Both the position numbers and the translations under genes were made by a program. Below, one piece after another: positions 58,170 through 64,000 of a stretch of 64,000 bases of DNA. Source of the DNA: Phaeosaccion multiseriatum (lineage: Eukaryota > Ochrophyta, other classes). The stretch is taken from contig OZ218957.1 of assembly GCA_965112735.1 (NCBI GenBank), positions 1,674,001 to 1,738,000 on the forward strand. The letters run 5' to 3'. The notes under the pieces are model-generated. The model was not told the DNA's origin, searched no databases, and was given only the letters and a program-made list of their open reading frames with translations. Numbering within the stretch: position 1 is the stretch's first letter; each line of letters starts with the position of its first letter.

Positions 58170-61100
58170 TGTATATTAGAGCTTATGGGCTCAGTATTGG
58201 AGCGCTCGAGGTAAGTTGTAACCATGTGTAGATGCGTGTATGTGTGGTATTGATGGAGCGTGAGGTGGAGGGGAAGAGGATGGTAAGGGTGGTAGAGTAG
58301 AGGATAATGGGGAATGGGAAGGGAGTGAAGGGGGGAGGAGGAGATGAAGGGGTGTGGGAAGGAGTGAGGTGGTGGAGGTGATATGTGAACTAGCCTACTG
58401 TGGGTGGTGCGGGTGACAAGGCGTGACTAACTGTGGTTGCTATGCTGTGTGCTGATGGTCTCGCTGTCTGCTGGCTGGTGTACTCCTGCTCCTCAGGCGG
58501 CCGCTCCGTCGATGGCTCCCATGAGCCCCCAGTCGAGGGTTTCTGCTGCTTCGTGCTGCGTCATGGTGGCTCGAAGGAGGGTGCCATACCTGATCTCCCG
58601 CTGTGAGAGGGCGCGTTGAAGGGCGAGGGACAGTTGTTGGCGCAGGAGGCCCTTGATGGGGCCCGTGGCTGCCGCCGCTGCGGGGCCGAGCCCTCTTGAT
58701 GCCTTGTGGATGGCCATCGCCTCGATGAGCTCGTCCGTTTGGTGGCCCAGTCTGCCGTACGTCTCGATTGCAATGCACTTCAGGGTTGAAGTCCCGGGCA
58801 GAAAACTGCCCAGGTAGTGGGTGCGCTTGCGTTCTTCGGCGGCGGCTGCTGCGTGGCCTGGCGTGGTGGAGGCCCGTCCCACGTGAGTGGGGGCGGTGGG
58901 GTTGGTGACGGTGATGTCGCAGAGGAGGTTTCTCCGCAGGGGTGCGTCCGCTCCCGGGAAGCTACCTGCGGGATAGGTCAGGTCCATGCGTAGGTCTCGG
59001 CCTGCTCGGGTGCCCGTGGGGCCGTCGAAGCAGGTCTGGTCCTCTACACGTGCTCCTCCAATGCCCACGCTGTGCATCATCCTCCCGAAGGCCTTGACGA
59101 GGAGGTGGTGTGTGTGGTTGTGGAGGCCGGTGCGGGGGCAGATGGTGGCGTGGGTGGTGCTTGCCGTGCGGGCGCAGCCTGTGCCGAGGCAGGGTGGGGG
59201 CGGGTCCGCGTATGGCGTGTTGACACCGAGGTTGCGACGAAGGGCCATGGTCCATTCTGCGGGGGCCATGGTGTTGTGGCCGTGGGGGAGCGCTCCGAGG
59301 AAGGCCATGGCGCCCCTTCCTCGCTGTGAGTGGAGTCGGGCTGTTGCCATTTCCTGTGTCTCCTCTCCCCTCTGTGCCTCTGCCGGTGTGACGTCGATGG
59401 TGGCGATGCTCTGCGTCAGCTCCTCATGGCGGCGTTTGTGGATGAAGGTGGTGAGGGCCTTCTGGACGCCGTGGGTCGGTTGACGGCCTGCCTGATGGCT
59501 CCTGCGCACGTTGCGTCGCGCTGTGTCTTGGGCTTGGTGGTCAGGCGGCTCGAGTACGCGTGAGCGGGCCTCGTCGAACTGTGCCTGACCCACTGCTTGG
59601 ATGAGGGGGGCCTCAGGGACCCCCTCCTCGTGCAGGAGGTTGACGCTGTCGGCGACGCTCTTGAGGGCTCCGTTGGTGAACAGCTGGTCCGGTAGGGCGC
59701 TCTCTTGGGAGCCGTCCCGGCGTGCGGTGCGGCTGAGCAGGGGGGGAGGGTGAGCATCTTGTTGCCAAGGTATGCTGCTGGGGCGATGTCGTGGAGGCTG
59801 GTGAGGCCGAGGCCGCCGAAGCGCCGTGCCGTATGCATTTGTAGGCGCTGTGTCTCCGTCCATGGCTCCTCTTGTGCATCTGCGGCCTGCTCCAGAGGGG
59901 GGCATCGGGGAGGCGCATGATGTGGGCCAGTGTCGCCCTGTTGGTGCGGTCTGCCCTGCTGCCGAGGGCGCGTCGGAAGATGGAGGGGTCAATGGCTCTC
60001 GCCAGGTGTGTGAGCCTGGCTGGGAGGCATTGGAGGAGGACGAGGGTGGCCGCCTGGGTGTTGTCCCACTCGCTGCAGTGTTTGGCGAGTTGGAGGTAGC
60101 CCCTGGGGTCTTCTTGGCCGAGGATGTTGCGGAGGTACTCTTCGATGTACTCCTCCGTGCCGACGGGGATGCCGGCTACCACGGTACCCTCGGTGGCAAG
60201 TGTGGCGCCCTGCCGTTGGGCGTGGTCCCTGTCAGCCTGTGTTGGCTGCTTGCCTTTGCCCATGAGGTAAACCGTTTTCCTCTCGTTGAACTCGAGGCCC
60301 AAGCCTCGGAATTGGGCTTGGAGATGGGCATGGCGTGGGGCGTAGGTCTGTAGGGGTGCGTCGGGTTCCAGCTGGTCCATGAGGTCGTCTGCGTAGGCGG
60401 AGATGGTGGGGCGGTTCGCTGCGGTGTCGGCTGTGTTCTGAACTTTCAGCACTGGGTGGATGGCGGCTGCGAACATGAGAGGCCCTTCTGGTGCTCCTTG
60501 GTTGACTCCGGAGCTCTGGTGGATGGTCTGGGTGCCGTCTGGTGTGAGGGCGTTGTGGGCGGAGGCGTGGGAGAGGCTGGCGATGGCGTAGTTGATGCCT
60601 GCTGGGTCGATGGTAGGGAGTGCGCCTGAGGCTAGGACGCCTCTGGCACGCGACACGCGGGTGTAGGCCTTGGTGATGTCATGCAGCACGACGGTTTTGC
60701 CGGCATCGTGCGCTAGCTGGGCTGCTGCGGCGTGTGTTTCCCCTCCGCCTCTGACCGCTACCGCTAGCTGTCCTGCGCTTCTGAGCTCTGGGCCCACCCT
60801 GTCCGCGATGAGCTTCATGTGACAGCTCTCCACGAGGCTGCGGTAGAGGTTGGGGGATGTCACAGGACGCGCTTTCTCGCCGAGGGCTGCGGCGCTGGTG
60901 CTGAACCACCGTTTGGCGAGCTGTGGAGGCAGTGGAGTGTCCCCCGTTCGGAGCAGCTCGTAGGTGTCAGTCAGAGCCTCCACGATTGCGTACTCCTGGG
61001 GGCTGTCCGGGGGGTACTTGACGTGGCTCGCCCTGCGCCCGTCTGCTCCTTGGCCCTTCCAGTAGTTGACCCTCCGGTAGGTCAGCAGCATGGCTGTGCT

Positions 61101-64000
61101 GATCTCCTCTCTGGTGACGTCGTTGCCATTCTCGGGGTGCTCCTGCACCTGGGTTCTGGCGTACTCCCTGGCTGCTGTTGCTGCTGTGTTGATCTCTTCG
61201 AGGCTCTCGTCGACGTGCGCTTGCTGGAGGCGTCGAAAGGTCTCGTGTGTGGGAGGGAGGTGGCCGTCTCTGCTCTTTGTGCTGAGCCTCGCCGCGGCCT
61301 TGTGCAGGCCTCCGGGTTTGGTGAGCAGGTGGGCGCAGGTTTCTCTCCGTCGCTCCTCTGTCTGTGCCTGTGCTGGGGGTGGTGGGCGGCGTGCGTGTGC
61401 TGTGGCTATCGCTGCTTGTGCGAGTGGGGCGATGTCGAGGTCGAGGACCATCTGTATCCGCTGCTGGCGGCTGTAGGCTCCGTCTTTAGAGAAGAGCATG
61501 GCAGGGAGGAGGTGGTGGAAGACATCCCATGCCAGAAGGGTGTGGAGGGTGGCGTCGGTGGGTCCGTTCTTGTGGGCCCTCAGCGCCCTGTTCCAGTTGT
61601 TGAGCGCTCTTTGCTGTAAGCTGATAATCAAGCTTACGTGGCGGGGGTTGCACTGCGCTACTGTCTCAAACACGAGTGTTGAGAGGATGGTACCCTGCGG
61701 GTCCAGGGCCCCTAGGCGGAGGACGTTTGGGTGCTGCATGGGCCATCCTTCCTCGGGTGTATCGTCGTTGGCTGGCCCTTCTCCGTCCCCTCCGTCCCCG
61801 CCGCTACCTCCTTGGCCTCTGCTCCGTCCTCCTCCCCCTCGTCTCGCTGCTGCTGCTGTGGTTCCTTGCGTGCGTGTGCTATCTCCCCCTGCCCTTTCTC
61901 TCTGAGGTCCCCTCTCTGCTGCTGCTCCTTGTCCGTTTCCTTCCCCCCTCCCTCGTCCTCCTCTTCGTCCTTCTACTCCACTTGGCGCTGCTGCGATTGC
62001 TCCTCCTCCTCCTCCTCCTCCTTCCGCGTGCCCTCGCCCTCCTCCTCTGCCCGTGGGGGTGGTGGGTTGGTACGGGTTGAGCCTGGCCGTTGCTGTCGTG
62101 TGCTGGGGCGTTGCCGTACGCGACGGGTCCTCGTTTGGGTCTGGGCCTAGATAGGCGTTCTCGAGGTCGTTGAGGGGGCCTTGGTAGGCCGATGCTGCGT
62201 TGCCTTGGGTGAGGATGGTCCTGAGGGCGGGGATGGCTCGTTGAGCTTGGTAGCCAGCCATGCAGCCTTGCGCGGGGCAGGGGAGGTTGCCTGGTGGTAT
62301 GACGGGCTGCTGGTTGGCTCTCCTCAGTGTGGCTTGGTCGTTCAGGTGGTGAAGGAGGCACGCGGGGTGAACGGTGTGTTGGCAGCGTCGGGTGCGTACT
62401 GGCCACTCCGTGGTTGGTGCGATGAAAGGGGGGTCCGCGTCAGACATGCATATGCAGCATATCGGGGCTGGGGGGGCGGTAGGTTGGGGTGGGGGTGTGT
62501 GTCGGGTGGTGGGGGGTGGCTGGGACTGGCGGCGCCGTCCTTGGCTGGCCTGCGCGTGCTGCTGATGCGACTCTCTGCGCTCCCTCGCTAGGCGATCCCT
62601 TGCGCGGCCCATAGCTCTCCCTCCTTGTGCTGTGATGGCCTGCTCGATCGTGTGCCGGTAGCAGGGGTTGCGGCAGTAGGGGCAGAGGTGGTCGTTGCGG
62701 TTGGGGTACGTGCTCATGACTCCCAATGCGCAGTGGTTGTGCACGTGATGTTCGTCTTCGTGCATGGCGACTTGTGCTTGGCCAGTGAGCGGTTCCATAC
62801 ACACCGGGCAGTTGGGTAGCTCCTCGTTGTTGGTGGGGTCGCCTCCTCCTTCTGCTTCGTCACCTCCTCCCTCTGCTTGCCCTTCCCCTCCTTCTGCCGC
62901 TGCTTCCCGTGCCAGTGCTGGGCGCTCTCCTCCGCCTCTGCTGTTTTCGCCCTCTCCCCCCTGCTACTACTCTTCCGTCGCGGTCTCCTCGTCCCCCTCC
63001 CCTGTGTCCCGCTCGCTCTCCTCTCCCTTCTCCCTCCGGGTCGTGCTCCCGTGTAGTGTCTGTCCCACCTGCTCTTGTCGGTGGGGGCATGCTGCGAGCT
63101 CGTGGTGGGATGGTTGACGATGCCGGGAGGTGTGCTGCTTCGTATGCTCGTATGCATGTGTGGCATATGGGCTGCCGTAGGCCTGCTTGCGGGAAGCTTC
63201 TGAGGAGGGATCTGCCGGAGTTTCTGTGGGCCAGGTTGCCGCATCCACGTATACAGTCACGTAGCTGATACGTTCTGTTCTGTGGTCCGCTCTGTGGGCC
63301 GTTGGCGCGGTACCACAGGATTGACGCGGCCTGGGGGTGGTGTTCGCGCATCCATCGTTCCCACTCTCGGCCGCGGTTGGGGTGGTGGCTCAACTGGTGC
63401 CTGTTGAGGCGGTCTCTGGACCTGCCGACCGTGACGAAGGTGTCATTGCACTGTTCGAAGTTGCAGAGGACTCCCGTGGCGATGTAGTTGTTGTCAATGT
63501 TCCTGCGGTACGCTGTGGTGTTGTTGTGGGTGTCGTCCGTCTGTGGCGTGGTTGTGTCACTGTGGGTGGGGGTGTTGGCGGTCCTGGTGCGGTTCCCCGG
63601 GGGGCCTGCCTCGTGCGTAAGGCGAGGGCTTGCCCCGGCGCCCACCACGGTGTGGCCATGGTGTTGGCGAAGGGGGAGGTGGTGGTGTTGTTGGTGTGGT
63701 CGCGTAGGGCGTGGCCGTAGCGCTCAACGATGGCTTGGACGTCGGGTAATACCGCGATGAGTTCCTCCTGTCGTGAGGCGGTGATGTAGTCGTTGACCAA
63801 CTCGTTGGAGGTGATCTCTTGGCCTGCGAGCGTGTGGGCATAGGCCTCTACGATCTGTTGCCATCCAAGGGGGTAATCTCCTCCCCCATGTGGTCTTCCG
63901 GGGGTGGTGGGGGGGCCTCCGCTCCTTAGAGCTTGTCTGAGGAGGGGCATATAGAAGTGCGAGTTGGTAGGCGGGAGCGCCGCGTCGCGCTGGTGGCGTA
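58170..64000 (-). mobile_element. Retrotransposon copy 5, runs off the right edge
   Basis: Its 3' end is at the usual junction (TGTGAGA 58163-58169). At least 5.83 kb are present, reaching the middle of the N-terminal disordered region, so it may be full length. Subfamily A. Confidence 0.9.
58493..64000 (-). pseudogene. Polyprotein of copy 5, 5' end outside the window
   Basis: Domain order as in copy 1. The C-terminal half has breaks at the C/G runs near 59740 (7 instead of 8) and 59897 (6 instead of 7); the N-terminal half at 62955 (6 instead of 8) and near 63570 (5 instead of 6). Between 62804 and about 59900 one frame covers both RING-like domains and the whole RT. Confidence 0.75.

Overview
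This is a eukaryotic nuclear window: genes are split by GT-AG introns, intergenic spacers are short, the DNA is G+C-rich, and there is a great deal of simple-sequence DNA inside introns. The zinc-binding repeat gene family (K-x-C-T-V-x-G-C-E ... G-G-L-C-x-R-H-G-A) is characteristic of stramenopiles, so a heterokont alga is the best guess. That is inference, and the genus is not identifiable by eye.

Layout. (1) 1-4814: an NPC2/ML-domain secreted lipid-binding protein (minus, runs off the left edge), head-to-head with a mitochondrial complex III core-1-like M16 protein (plus, 8 exons); only 145 bp separate the start codons. (2) 5509-6111: a decayed duplicate of the 3' end of the pseudouridine-synthase gene found intact at 21.7-24.5 kb, interrupted by a MITE-like hairpin. 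(3) 6308-21415: a minus-strand zinc-repeat gene split by two full-length (about 6.73 kb) non-LTR retrotransposons and one short 3' fragment. (4) 21656-25622: an RluA-type pseudouridine synthase (minus). (5) 26034-43969: one very large plus-strand gene, modelled here as 23 phase-consistent exons (about 3209 residues), with IQ motifs, WW modules and a TPR-like region; most of its introns are largely microsatellite. (6) 43970-46394: intergenic, with a GGCCTAGGCC-rich palindromic block and three tandem foldback elements. (7) 46395-64000: an inverted second copy of the zinc-repeat locus (plus), split by four larger retroelement copies (one runs off the right edge) and two tiny fragments.

The main discovery candidate is the retrotransposon family. 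It encodes one long polyprotein: a disordered N-terminus, a C2H2 finger, a Cys pair cluster, two RING-like zinc domains, a reverse transcriptase with a YADD catalytic box, and a C-terminal Cys/His plus restriction-like endonuclease region of the R2/NeSL/HERO type. All nine copies or fragments sit at the same short target, TCTCACA (TGTGAGA on the host sense strand), which is the Cys-Glu codons of the host zinc repeat. All are antisense to the host gene, have precise 3' ends without poly(A), and most are 5'-truncated. The element therefore appears to be a site-specific retrotransposon whose niche is a protein-coding zinc-repeat array rather than rDNA or spliced-leader genes. Copies are near-identical; the breaks in their reading frame that I could place are at G/C homopolymers, which suggests either recent activity with homopolymer sequencing error or slippage-based control.
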